The notes under the pieces are model-generated. The model did not search any database and was not told the DNA's origin. It was given only the letters and a program-made list of their open reading frames with translations. From positions 14,034,001-14,098,000 of the forward strand of contig NC_050104.1 of NCBI RefSeq assembly GCF_902167145.1: a DNA stretch of 64,000 bases, written 5' to 3'. Positions 1 through 11,775 of this stretch are shown here, in pieces; positions within the stretch are counted from its first letter, which is position 1, and each line of letters starts with the position of its first letter. Source of the stretch: Zea mays. Taxonomy: Eukaryota; Streptophyta; Magnoliopsida; Poales; Poaceae. The translations under genes were made by a program, and so were the position numbers.

Positions 1-3000
1 AGCTGGAACTGCTTCGGCTCCGAAGCTGATTCTCCCGATAACAGGCGGTTCATGCTCAGAGCCGGCCAACAAGAAACAGAAGAAGGAGGCACAGAGAAGA
101 GAACAACACGTAGGGGTACAAGGACCCTTCATCAAGTCAAGATGGTCTCACATCCCAATTACCTTCTCTCAAGAGGATCTTCAGCTCAAGGATTACCCGC
201 ACAATGATGCTATGGTTATCTCTTGTGTGATCAAAGGATTTCTGGTCCACAATGTTTTGTTGATATAGACAGTGCGGCTGATATCATATTTGCCAAAGCC
301 TTTAGACAGATGCAAGAGCCCGAAGACAAGATCCATGATGCCACACATCCCCTTTGTGGCTTCGGAGGAAGGCAGATTGTAGCACTTGGCAAAATCACAA
401 TGCAAGTAACCTTCAGATTTATTAACAACACAAGGACTGAACAAGTTGTGTTTGATATTGTTGACATGGAATACCCTTACAATGCAATCATTGGTCGTGG
501 TACTCTCAATGCCTTCGAAGCAATTCTTCATCCAGCATATCTTTGCATGAAGATACCTTCGGACCAAGGGCCCATTGCTATTCATGGAAGTCAGGAAGCT
601 GCCAAAAGGGCCGAAGGAAACTGGACAGACTCAAAAGCAATCCATAACATAGATGGAGCTGAAGCTTGTGAACAATACAAGTTCAGAAGGGAGAAAGCTG
701 CTTCGGCCGATCAGCCGAAGCCCATGCTCTTATGTGATGACATAGCAGAGCAGAAGGTGCTATTGGGATCCCAACTGTCCGAAGAACAGGAGAAAACCTT
801 GATAAGGTTTCTGTTCAACAACAAAGATGTTTTTGCATGGTCAGCTAATGATCTTTGCGGAGTCAACAGGGATGTTATTGAACACTCGCTCAATGTTGAT
901 CCATCCTTCAGACCCAGAAAGCAGAGGCTTCGGAAGATGTCTGATGATAAGGCCGAAGGTGCTCGGAATGAAGTGAAAAGACTCCTCAGTGCCGGAGTTA
1001 TCAGAGATGTAAAATACCCAGAATGGCTGGCTAACACTGTTATGGTAAAAAAAGGCCAACGACAAATGGAGGATGTGTATTGATTTTACTGATCTCAACA
1101 AGGCCTGTCCGAAGGATGAATTTCCATTGCCAAGGATAGATTCCCTAGTTGATGCAGCAGCTTCATCAGAGCTTATGAGTCTGCTGGATTGTTATTCAGG
1201 CTATCATCAAATTTGGATGAAGAAGGAGGATGAGCCAAAAACCAGCTTCATAACCCCCAGTGGAACATATTGTTATCTTCGGATGCCTGAGGGGCTCAAG
1301 AATGCTGGAGGAAGCTTTAGCAGAATGACAGCGAAGGTTCTCCATTCTCAGATAGGCAGAAATGTGCTAACTTATGTTGATGATATCATTGTAAAGAGCA
1401 CGAAGCAAGAAAATCATATTGCTGATCTGCAGGAGACCTTCGCTAATTTTAGACAGGCCGATCTAAAGCTGAATCCAGAAAAGTGTGTCTTCGGAGTAAA
1501 GAAGGGGAAATTCCTTGGTTGTCTAGTTTCAACAAAGGGGATCGAGGCTAATCCAAATAAAATCGAAGCTATCCTTCGAATGGAACCCCCAAGCACAAAG
1601 AAGGGGGCTCAACGATTGACAGGAAGACTAGCATCTCTCAACAGATTCATATCTAGATCAGCAGAGAGAAATTTACCATTCTTCGAAGTGCTAAAGTCAG
1701 CCGAAGTTTTTCAGTGGGGACCAGTTCAGCAGAGAGCCTTCGAAGAGCTGAAGCAATATTTGATAGACCTAACGACGTTAACTCCACCAACGCCAGGGGT
1801 TCCTCTGTTGTTATATGTGGCAGCTTCGCACTCAGCGGTAGTGCGGCACTTGTCCAAGAAAAGCTCGAAGGGCAAGTCAAAAAGCAAGCCCCAATATACT
1901 TCGTCTCTGAAGTCCTTAGTTTATCAAAGAAAAATTATACAGAATTGGAGAAGGTGTTGTATGCTGTTTTGATGGCTTCCAGGAAGCTTCGGCACTATTT
2001 TCAAGCATACAATATAATTGTCCCTTCTTCACAACCATTGAAGGATATTATGAGAAACAGAGAAGCTACTGGAAGAGTTGGAAAATGGGCTGCGGAACTC
2101 AATGAGTTCTGCTTTGATTATGTGCATAGATCTTCGATTCAATCCCAAGCGTTAGCAGACTTTATTGCTGACTGGACGCTAGGGGCTCAGGAAGAAGAAG
2201 CGAGTAAAGACGTTGAAGTTTGGACAGTATTTTGCGATGGTTCTTGGGGAACCTTCGGAGCAAGAGCAGCTGCTGTGTTGGTCGCACCTTCCAAAGTTAA
2301 AACTTGTTATGCAACAAGACTTGATTTCAGTTGCACAAATAACATTGCTGAGTACGAAGCTTTGCACTTGGGTCTTCGGAAATTAAAGACAATGGGAATT
2401 AGAAGGGCGGTTCTTAAAACTGATTCCCAGGTTATTTCTGGTCATATTGACAAAAGTTATAAAGCAAGAGATCCGAAGCTTGAAAAATATTTAGACACGA
2501 TCCGAAGGATTGAGGCTTCCTTTGAAGGGTTTTCTGTCAAAAATATTCCTCGAGGAGAAAATGAACATGCTGATTTGTTAGCCAAGTCAGCAGCACAGGG
2601 GCTGCCTTTACCTTCGGAAGTATTTTTCGAAACAATAAAAGCACCTTCGGTTGAGCTTCTTGAAAGAGCAGTCCTCAACATATCTCCTGTCTATAGTGAA
2701 GACTGGAGAACTGAGATCATCTCTTTCCTTCAGGGTAAGTTTCTTTCAGATGACGAAGCTTATAATAAGAGGATAGAGGCAAGAGCTCGACCATATGTTA
2801 TAATAGAAGGGGAGCTATACAAGCGTGGGGTCTGTTCTCCATTACTCAAATGTTTATCCAGAGCCGAAGGTATAGAATTGATGAAGGAAATACACGCAGG
2901 CCTGTGTGGATCTCATATTGGATCTAGGCCTTTGCTGGGAAAAGTTTTTGGCCAAGGATTTTATTGGCCAAAGGCAGCTTCGGATGCAGCGGAATTAGTC

Positions 3001-3932
3001 CAAAAGTGCGAAGGTTGTCAGAAATGTGTAAGAGATCAAAAACAACCTTCGTCTCTAACCCAATTAATACAACCCACTTGGCCATTGCAAAGGTGGGGTC
3101 TTGATTTGTTAGGTCCATTACCACCAGCACAAGGGAACTTAAGATATGTTGTAGTGGCAGTGGAATATTTTTCTAAATGGATTGAGGCAAAGCCTTTAGC
3201 CACAATAACTTCGGTCACTATTCAAAAGTTTTTCTGGCAAAATATTGTTTGTCGTTTCGGAGTGCCGAAGGCTATTACTGTGGATAATGGAACGCAGTTT
3301 GATTCCGAAGCTTTCAGAGAATTTTGTGAACAAAGTGGCACGAAGATCCATTTTGCATCAGTTCGGCATCCGGAGTCAAATGGACTTGTTGAAAGGGCTA
3401 ATGGCATCATAATGACAGGAATAATGAAGTTAATCTTCAATCAGCCTAGGAGAAAGTGGCCAGACGAATTAATCAAAGTGGTGTGGAGCCACAACACAAC
3501 AATATCAAGATCAATAGGTTTTACACCATTCAAACTATTGTTTGGTGACGAAGCAATAACTCCGGAAGAAGCCAAAGCAGGATCAATAAGAATAGTAGCT
3601 TCAGCAAAAGACGAAGTTGAAGCTGATTACTCTGTGGAAAAGATGCTATAGAGGGGATCAGACTTCAAGCTGTGGAAAACATCAACAAATACCAAGCTGA
3701 AACAATAAAATGGCGTGATAGAAAGGTTCGGCTAAAGAACATTGAACCAGGACATTTGGTGCTTCGAAGAGTAGCCAACCCAGAGACAGTAGGCAAGTTA
3801 CAGCTGAAGCGAGAAGGACCTTTTCTGGTAGTATCTTCGTCAAGACCCGGTTCCTACAGATTGAAGGATATGGACGGAAACGATATTCCTAGATCATGGA
3901 ATGCGGACGAGCTTCGGCGATATTATGTTTAG
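1..3932 (+). pseudogene. Ty3/gypsy gag-pol polyprotein remnant of element A
   Basis: The polyprotein would supply protease, reverse transcriptase, RNase H and integrase. An aspartic-protease-like segment lies near 230-560; its active site reads DIDS in place of the usual DTGS. Reverse transcriptase follows at about 900-1850, with the YVDD box near 1375. RNase H is at about 2215-2600 (DGSWG, the EYEA and TDSQ motifs, NEHAD). Integrase is at about 2880-3480, with an HHCC-type finger and the three acidic residues in GLDLLG, TVDNGTQF and SNGLVERANG. A basic tail runs to a stop at 3932. The frame breaks near 260, 1050, 1845 and 3650, so no single protein is made. It is dead as an autonomous source, though each domain is easy to recognise. 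Confidence 0.9.
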
Positions 3933-4139
3933 CTTGATGTAATTTTTTCTATTCTTTCTTGTGGTACCCTTTTCCTTTCCAAAGGGGGAGAAAGGTTTTT
4001 AATGGGGCCACAACATGTAATTTTTCTTTTCTTTATTTTAATTCTATAAGAGCAATATCCCCCAAAAATGTAAATGTAAAAGCTGAGAACGCACCATTGA
4101 GTGCAAAGGAAAAAGAAAAGAAAACAGAGAGAAGCTCAA

Positions 4140-4375
4140 AAGTCGTTCCTAAGGGAATGCAGAGCTTGCAGCGAAAAATAAACGCTGATTCCGCTGAAAG
4201 TAAAAGGCGAAGAAGCTCCTAAGGGAGGCTTGCAGCGAAAAATAAACGCTGATTCCACCGAAAGTAAAAGGCAAAGAAGCTCCTAAGGGAGGCTTACAGC
4301 GAAAAGTCAGCGCTGATACACCGAAAAGTAAACGGTGAAGCCGAAAAATAAACGGCAAAAAGATTTGAGTCATTC
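4140..4375. repeat. Tandem repeat spacer of element A
   Basis: Imperfect direct repeats contain the words gcgaaaaataaacgctgatt, gaaagtaaaaggcgaagaag and cctaagggaggc. The same kind of repeat sits at the same place in B (16540-16730) and C (45311-45660), between the end of gag or pol and the 3' end of the opposite-strand gene. The flanks 3933-4139 and 4376-4784 hold AT-rich non-coding sequence with cat-rich words and no supported gene. Confidence 0.75.
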
Positions 4376-4784
4376 CCAAGGGAATGAAGGCTATGATTAT
4401 AGTTTTGAATATACATTCGGATATTCATTTGCACGATACATTACATCATGACATTTGCATTCATAAACATTCATTTAGACATATATAGGATCATTATCAT
4501 CATATCATACAGAAAAGGCAGATGCTTCGGCTATGAGGAAAAAACTTCGGAGAAAGAGGGAATTTTTATGCTTCGATGTGTACGAAAAGAAGGGAAGGTG
4601 TTTTTCGCCTTCGGCTCAAAAATAAAATTTCATCCACAGCAAAGCAGATCGTACACGGATAAAGGGGAAATATATTACAAGGTATGCACAAATTTACATA
4701 AGTTTCTCTACAATTATGTTACAAAGATTTCTCTAGAATTTTTTGCAGAAAAGTCTTTTGCAGCAACTGTTAAGCTTTAGCTCG

Positions 4785-7709
4785 TCATTCTTCAGCTTCA
4801 TCATCCTGTACATATTAAAACAGAATGAGAAAGGTGCAGAATTCAAGGAGAAGGTAAAAGTAACAAGTATAAGTTTCTCACTGGCTTAAGGTGGCTCCGA
4901 GCTTCGTCACAAGCCATTTTTCGCCCGCCGTTTATCCAAATCTGGGTCATAAACCTGTTTCCTATGCTTCGGGCTAGGCTTGGGATGTCAACCAAATATG
5001 CCGGTGACAAACTGAAGTTTGGCCTATTTACAATTTTCCCGTGCATGCAGCCAGCCTTCAGGAAAGCGGTAGCCGTGCCTCGAGAAGCTAGCAGGGCGCA
5101 GAAATCAGCATGCCCAGCAATAACTCCGTCAAGTGCATCAACTTCGCCCTCAATGTATTCCAAGGTGCTTGGCAGGTTTTCAGCTGAAGGTGTAAACTTA
5201 TCAGAGTTGGCTCCAATTGAGTGAAACACATCCTTCTGCCGCTGCACACATCGGCTGCCGAAATCTAAGCATTTCTCCTGAAGCTCCTTCAATGATTTTT
5301 GCAAATTTGAATTCTTCTCGATTTCGGTCTTGAGACTTGTTTCGAGATTCTTCTTTTCCTGCTCGGATTTTTCTGATTTTATAAGTAATTCATTGTTTAA
5401 TTTGTCATTTTCGGCTTGGGCTTCAGCCAGTGAACCTTCCATAGAATGAATGACGAAGTCTTTCTTTTCCAAGACAGCTTCATGATCTTAAACTTTGGTT
5501 TCAAGGTCTTGAATAACGAAGTCCTTTTTCTTCAGAGCAGCTTCGAATTTTTCGATTTTGTTCTCTAGATCTTTGATGGTAGCTTTGTTTTTCTCCTCTT
5601 CAAGATCTTGTTGCATTCTCATCACTTTACTTAGTAGTATACTCTGCCAAAACAACCTTCGTTAGAAAACATATTAATTCAAAAAACAATATAAAGTTGA
5701 GTTTTTACCTTGAAATTAGCATAGAGCAAGCTACTGGCAATATGCTGTCGCTGGTACCTGTAGAGGTCCGCTTCTATCTTCGGCAGGCCAACGCTTTTTG
5801 AGAAAGTCCTAACAACCTTGGCTTCGGTTCGATTCCGAAGGCACCTTAGTTTCCCTTCATTGACACCACCAAATAGCAGAGACCCTGGTTTGTATCCGCA
5901 GGATATAGCATATTTCTTTAGCTCTTCTTTTTCAGTGTCTGTTAACTCTTGTCCAAGTATATCTTGAAAATTAAAATTTTCTTCTTCCAAAGTGTCTTCA
6001 ATTTGCTCTTTTCTTTTTTTAATTGTCGTGTTCACCGCAACCGCAGCAGCTTCTTCTTCAGCCATTCTCAGAAGTATATTGTCAATATCACCAAGTGTGG
6101 TCTCTAGATTAGGATCTTCGGTGGTCTCGGTTTCGGCTCCGGTGGCTTCGACTTCAGTGGTTGCTCCGGTAGCTTCGGCTCCGGTTGTTTCGGCTCTGGT
6201 GGTTTCGGCTCCGGTGACTGTGGTTTCGGCAGTGACAATTTTTGACGCCGATGTCGGTGGCGATGTCTCATGAATGACATCGGCCACTTGGATAATTCTT
6301 CGTTTTTTCGGCTTTGCGGGACTTTCTGTTGCCGAAGCTTCTTTGTCCTTCTGAAAAAACTTCGTCAGTTCCGGCGCCAGCGGACTTAGCCTGATAGGCA
6401 AAGGTTCAGTCATTACCTTCAGAATCTCTTCCACTTCGGCAGCAGAAGGTGTTGCAGGAGCTTCCTCCTCTCGGGCCGACGTCTTTGGTTTTGGGGATGC
6501 AGTTTTTCTTTTCTTCGGAGCAGCTATCTTCGGCTCAGGGCTCAGTTTTTCAGAAATTTCCTTGTCCTTTTTAGCCAATTTGGTGCCTTCTTTGTCAAGG
6601 GCGCTCGCAATCCTCTTTCTTCTCTGGCCTTCGGCACCTCCGACCAGTTGCTCATAGTCAGGGTAATCAAAATTCAAGGCATCTAGCACACGATTCAATC
6701 TTCGTTTCGGACGTGTGCCGAAGGCTGCAGTCATTAATTGATCTTCTTTCTTAGAGTAATTGCTGAGGATCTCGTTGCACATAATTTCAATTGTGTTCAG
6801 CCACTCTTGGCAGGGTGCTTTAAAATGTTTCTTAAACTTGTAGTGATAAGGCAATCGAACAAGTTCTCCCTTTTTCTTTTCGCCCACTAGCTTCGGCATT
6901 TCCCACTCCCTCAGTGTTGGGAACACCCTAAAAGCCAAAAATTCCTGCACTAGGTCTCTAGTGCCAATATGATCTGAAATCACTCGAAATTCAGCCAAAG
7001 CAGTCTGACTCGGGCTCCCCATTATCATGTTGCATCTGAGCCTCGTTTCTCCGAAGGTTAGTTCTAGCGGATTCTGGACCAATTTATCTTCATCTTCATC
7101 AACTTTAACATAAAACCATTCAGATTTCCATCCGGCTGGCCATTTGCTTCGGTAGCTTATCACTGGAAACTTCCTGGTCTTGCGATAAGCAAAGTTGTAG
7201 CAGCCAAAATTTTCGTGCAGACCATCTCCTCTGGCTTTAGTCTGGTAGTGTAATTCATGAACTCGGCAGAAACCCTCACCGAACGGTTCCACCCCCTGGC
7301 TACGAAGAGCCCAAATGTAAACACTTAATCTAACAATAGCATTGGGGGTCAGCTGATGAAGGTAAATCCCAAACTTCTTCAGTACAATAGCAATCATCTT
7401 GTTCAGGGGGAACCTTAGACCAGCTTTAAGAAAACTTTTGAAGACTACTACCTCGTCCTTTCCTGGCTTTGGGATAGTTTCCTCTCCACCAAAACGAATT
7501 AATTCCTTTTTGGCCTCACTAAAATAACCCATCTTCACCATTGTAGGAAGATCAGCTTCAGAAATGGTGGACTTTCCAAAGTCTAGATGACTAGGTTTAC
7601 ATGGCACCCCGCAGCTGTACTCATCTTCGGAACCAACTTCTTCAACATCAGCTTGTGTTGCTTCGGCAGCAGGTGTGTCCTCTGATGAAACCAGCCCAGA
7701 ACGCCTCAT
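4785..7709 (-). pseudogene. Opposite-strand spliced gene of element A (Transposase_28-like plus coiled coil), one stop
   Basis: Function is unknown. It runs against the retroelement's own transcript. Exon 1 (7709-5709) holds a region like Pfam Transposase_28 ('putative gypsy type transposon'), seen as FKSFLKAGLRFPL, YLHQLTPNAIVRL and GCYNF. A Thr/Glu/Ala-rich low-complexity segment and the conserved EEELKKYA-like and SLLYANFKV regions follow. An intron with GT-AG ends (5708-5644) leads to exon 2 (5643-4882), which is rich in Lys/Glu heptads typical of coiled coils and ends in a conserved globular part. A second GT-AG intron (4881-4806) leads to a tiny exon 3 ending in a stop at 4785-4787. One in-frame stop near 5488 breaks exon 2. 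The frame is open upstream of the Met at 7709 as far as about 7878 without another Met, so the original start may be lost. Copies in B and C share this plan. Confidence 0.75.
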
Positions 7710-7960
7710 TGCTTCGGAAATCGGAACAGTTTCAACGGCTTTGGTCTCATCTCCATCACTCTGGCCATTTGATTTTAAATTTCCTGAAAATTCCTTGGAA
7801 ATTAATAACCTTTTTTCCGAAGCTCTTCTCGTGACGAAGCAGAATCCAAACTGGAGCTTCGTTTGAATGCAAAAGTCAAGCTTCGGCTATGGTTAAATTT
7901 TTGGCAGCAAAACAGTGCAATAGCAATGAATGCTGTGGTAACTTCACACCTACCTGTCTG

Positions 7961-7968
7961 TTTATATA
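7961..7968 (-). promoter_or_regulatory. TATA-like box for the opposite-strand gene of A
   Basis: The minus strand reads TATATAAA about 250 bp upstream of the Met at 7709 and inside the element's 3' non-coding region. B and C have comparable boxes upstream of their copies. This is inferred from sequence and position only. The rest of 7710-8227 is non-coding apart from this. Confidence 0.45.
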
Positions 7969-8227
7969 GTGTTGTAGGTAAGAAGGTGAATCGTCAAGAT
8001 TTTTACACCGGACAAACAATCGCTCGCACCCACTGAACGGTGGGCCGCAAAAACCGAGAAAGTGAACCTGCATGGTGGGACCGCTCCTCGCTCGGAAACT
8101 GTATCGTTTCTCGGCAACGAGCTCAGGGAAGGTGTTTTTCGGACCTTCGGCTTCCCGAAGCCTAAGAGACTTTTTTTCTCGGATCAAGCTCGTTACGAAA
8201 AACGATCTAGCACCGCGAAGGGGCTAC

Positions 8228-8857
8228 TGTTGGGACCATGCTTCGTCGCCGAAGGTCCTGCAGGAAGAAACAGCTTCGGCAAAAGCTGCTTATACGTGAT
8301 GCCGAAGCTACCACTCATGAAGCTTCGGTGTTATAGCGTATCCGAAGATGAAGGATTGAACCGACTTAAAGATGGAATGACCTTTTAGTCCATAAGGGTC
8401 TGAGTCATTGTTGTAAACTTTTATAAGGGGTATGATTGTAATTCCTTACAGGCTGTGTCCTGTGCCTATAAATAGTGAACAGTATTCCTTTACTGTTCAC
8501 ACAATCCTGTAATTGCAAACGCATTGCTCGGGAATTATTATTTTCTGCCAAGGCGAAGGTATAAATGTACCTAAACATTATGTTTTGATATTTGGGTTCA
8601 TATAATAAAATATGTGAATAAAGTTATCTATTTTTGGTACATCTTTCTCTAATGTTTCATGTTTTATATTTTATTTCATATTATTTTGTAAGTCTGATCA
8701 CGAAGGTGTGACCTTCGTGATATTCTACTCATGGTCTTCGTCCGAAGTTCATTAAATCCTTGAGGAGATAATGCTTCAGCGAACGAAGGGCATTAATATT
8801 TAACATTTTATGTTGCCTTGTTCTTAATTCATAGCATTTGAGAACAAGTCTCCAACA
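8228..8857 (+). repeat. 3' LTR of element A (630 bp)
   Basis: The LTR starts TGTTGGGACC directly after a purine tract ending ggggctac and ends CTCCAACA, giving TG...CA termini. A TATA box (8467-8474) is followed by a perfect inverted repeat. The right-hand TSD cannot be checked because the other end is outside the window. Confidence 0.85.
8467..8500 (+). promoter_or_regulatory. LTR core promoter of A: TATA box plus inverted repeat
   Basis: TATAAATA (8467-8474) is followed at once by GTGAACAGTA (8475-8484), a 6-nt loop, and its exact reverse complement (8491-8500). The same arrangement is present in the LTRs of B and C with different loops. Confidence 0.7.
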
Positions 8858-9203
8858 TTTACCTTTGTCGTCTCTACATCTCACCCTGTTGCTTATCTTA
8901 TACCTGCCCTCTAAAATCTTCTCTCTTCCGTCTCAAATTGAAAGTTGTATCTTACCCATTTTCCTTTGCATGTATCCTTTTCTTTGCTGCTTGTGAACTT
9001 TCAACTCCATTGTTTAATGTGTTTTGTTCGCTATTGCCTTTACCCTTGTGATCCTACCTTGATGCTTGTCGTATGTATGCCACTTAAAACCTCCCTTCTC
9101 CCCTCTACTTATCCCGCCTTTGGTCGTAACCTCATCTTTGTCATGTGCCAGTCTTACCTTAGCTCTATTCTTTATTGTACTCATACCCTTGGTTCTTGTG
9201 CAC
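8858..9203 (+). mobile_element. Element D internal region, left piece
   Basis: Pyrimidine-rich sequence with the motif tctcaaattgaaagttg, which recurs as degenerate copies at 27462-28540. It is the left flank of element B and joins D's remaining internal sequence at 27462. The TSD TGCAC at 9199-9203 recurs at 27457-27461. No gene is seen. Confidence 0.75.
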
Positions 9204-10102
9204 TGTTGGGGGCCTTCCTCTTCTGAAGGTGCTCAAAAACATGACTAACCATCTGCTTTCAGCATAACATGGATTATTACAGGGAGCTTCGGCTTCAGGA
9301 TGGAAGGTTTCTTCCTGGGCAAAGGTGTACAAGTCGAATATATAGCCCAAAGACGATAAGAGTGAACGCTGAAGCTATAACCGAAGAGTAACATCTTCGG
9401 CTTAAGACGGTGATGAAGATCAAACATGATGCTGGCCCGAAGAGAAAAAAGACTAGCCAATCCCTAATGATTTATGTTATAGTTGTGAATAAATGTTGAG
9501 GACACAAATGTACTTTTACTCGAGCTACGTCCCGTGCCTATAAATAGATGAACAGTAGCACCGTACTGTTCACGCTGGATTGTAATCGCTCTCACGTCAA
9601 CATCTTCAAACAAGCCGAAGATATCAATGTAATGTAAATTTTGTTAATGTTCATGTGTACATTGTGAAATACATATGTGAATGAGCCAATAGTTTACATT
9701 CATTATCTTTGTATATTCTTATTCATTCATTAAGTGATGAAGGCATGTCCTTCATGACCTTCATCTGAAGATCATTATATCCAAGGGGAGATAATGCTTC
9801 AGAGGACAAAGGTCTTTAATCCTTAACAATTGTGTTGCCGAAGGTATCAATGTAATGTAAATTTTGTTAATGTTCATGTGTACATTGTGAAATACATATG
9901 TGAATGAGCCAACAGTTTACATTCATTATCTTTGTATATTCTTATTCATTCATTAAGTGATGAAGGCATGTCCTTCATGACCTTCGTCTGAAGATCATTA
10001 TATCCAAGGGGAGATAATGCTTCGGAGGATGAAGGTCTTTAATCCTTTACAATTGTGTTGCCTTGTTCTTAATTCACAACATTTGAGAATAAGTGACCAA
10101 CA
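9204..10102 (+). repeat. 5' LTR of element B (899 bp, internally duplicated)
   Basis: It starts TGTTGGGGGCC and ends GACCAACA. It is longer than the 665-bp 3' LTR mainly because a block of about 226 bp is present twice, with a further short insertion near 9258. The TATA box spans the line near 9539-9546. An inverted repeat TGAACAGTA, 6-nt loop, TACTGTTCA follows at 9549-9572. Confidence 0.9.
9613..10064 (+). repeat. 226-bp tandem duplication inside the 5' LTR of B
   Basis: The block beginning near gccgaagatatcaatgtaat (about 9613-9838) repeats almost exactly at about 9839-10064. The 3' LTR has one copy, so the duplication arose after or during insertion. Confidence 0.85.
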
Positions 10103-10157
10103 TTGGCGCTCACCTTCGATGAACTCAAACGATCACCTTCGACAAGCATTCACCTTC

Positions 10158-10482
10158 ATCATGTTGCCGAAGAAGGCAATAGTGCCAGGGGCTGCCCTGT
10201 AGCCACTAGACACCAACCAAGAGATACTCTCGCCGAGAGAAGCACGGAGCCAGAAAAGGAAGGCTACCAGCCCAACACCGTAGGAGGAGGAGTTGGACCA
10301 AGAAATCAGAGACTTGGAAGTCATACACCAACAAGTACAGAGGAAGAGAGAGAAGATGCTTCAGCTAGCCGACCTTCAGAGGAAGATCGACGAATTGCTG
10401 AAGAAATGTGTCACATCACCCTAGATGACCAAGGATGAAGGCCTCAACAGAGAGAGCTTCATCAAGAAAGTCTAATCAATGA
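10158..10482 (+). pseudogene. gag remnant of element B, N-terminal part
   Basis: The start MLPKKA parallels the MPPKKA start of the gag in element C, and the sequence continues with the same Arg/Lys/Glu-rich N-terminal region. Stops interrupt it (one 13 codons in, another near 10436) and the frame shifts. It is cut off at the copia 1 insertion at 10483. The second half resumes at about 15348. Confidence 0.75.
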
Positions 10483-11775
10483 TGATGGGGTGAATAGGTG
10501 ATCCTGTAAAATCAAATACTAAATATCCCAACTTGGTTATGAATGTTAAAAAGATTGAAGCCAAGTTGGTAAAGCGAGAACTCTTCACTTGATTGTTCCT
10601 TTAGAATGAGTATTAAACTTTGGAACAATAGTACAAGTGATTAAGTGAGAACTCAAGAGAAGAAACCAATCACACAAAAGCGACACAAGAGACACGGTGT
10701 TTTATCCTGTGGTTTGGCCAAGTAACACTTGCCTACTTTCACGTTGTGGGGTCCCAATAGACAAGGGTTGCACTCAACCCCTTTCAAGTGATCCAATGAT
10801 CCACTTGACTACCACAGTTTTCTTTCTTATACTTGTCTTCCCGTTTGTGAGGAATCTCCACAAGTTGGAGCCTCTCACCCTTACAAAGTTGTTTGCAACA
10901 CAAAGCACAAGAGTAAGGGAGGGAGAGAAACACACGCAAGAATCGCAGCGAACACACACACACAAGTCAAGACGTGAACACAAAACACGACGTAAGGAGT
11001 TTACAACTCAAAAGGTGCTCAAATCTCTAACACAATGATCCGAGTGCGTGGTGGCAAAGTCTAGACGTCTTAGAATGTTCAATGGATGCTTGGTGTAGTG
11101 CTCCATGCGCCTAGGGGTCCCTTTTATAGCCCCAAGGCAGCTAGGAGTCGTTGGAGATCCAATTGGAAGGCAATTCTTGCCTTCTGTCGGGTGGCGCACC
11201 GGACAGTCCGGTGCACCACCGGACATGAACAGTTCCAGTCCGGTGCCCGATCTCCTTCCTTATCTGGCGAAGCCAACCGTTGAGCCATCGGTCCCCTTGG
11301 CGCACCGGACACTGTCCGGTGCACACCGGACAGTCCGGTGCGACCAAGTGACTGTTGGCCTAGGCCACGCGTCGCCCGCTAATTTCGCTGCCGACCGTTG
11401 GCCGTGGCGCAATTGACTCACCGGACAGTCCAGTGATTTTTAGCCGAAGCGCCCTCAACATTTTCTCGAGAGCGACAAGTTCATCGCCGGGCCAGCCTAG
11501 GCACCGGACACTGTCCCGTGCACACCGGATAGCCCGATGCACCACATGCTGGTTCTGGTTTGGCTGAACTCAGCCAAATCTTCTCCATTTTCTTTTGATG
11601 TTTTTCCTAGCACTTAGGCAAATATGTTAGTATAAAAACAATTCACTAAGGCTAGAAACATACCTTGATTCTCGCTTTGCATCTTCTTTAGCACATTCGA
11701 ATCAAAGTAATTTGTGTCGGGCATCTAATCACCAAAACATTTATAGAAATGGCCCAAGGGTACATTTCCCTTTCA
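10483..11775 (-). repeat. 3' LTR of copia 1
   Basis: In + orientation it runs from tgatggggtgaatagg to ccctttca, homologous to the 1.3-kb LTRs of copia 2. It contains CACCGGACAGTCCGGTG-type palindromes at about 11197-11540, a known feature of maize Sirevirus LTRs. Short reading frames here are by-products of the palindromes. Confidence 0.8.

Larger units (their letters stand above)
1..8857 (+). mobile_element. Element A: CTTCGG-rich Ty3/gypsy LTR retrotransposon, 5' end outside window
   Basis: The order protease, reverse transcriptase, RNase H, integrase on the + strand is the Ty3/gypsy order. It is followed by a tandem-repeat spacer, an opposite-strand gene, a purine tract (about 8214-8227) and a 3' LTR ending at 8857. 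The 5' LTR and most of gag lie before position 1, so insertion age cannot be read from LTR divergence. The sequence right of 8857 matches the internal repeats of element D, so A is inserted in D. The words CTTCGG and CCGAAG are very frequent in A, B and C and mark them as one superfamily. It resembles maize families such as xilon-diguus, but that name is a guess. Confidence 0.85.

Noticed and set aside
5679..7709. Taking the Transposase_28-like gene as a DNA transposon transposase
   Set aside because: The Pfam name is historical. The gene is found inside LTR elements, no terminal inverted repeats surround it and no DDE motif was seen.
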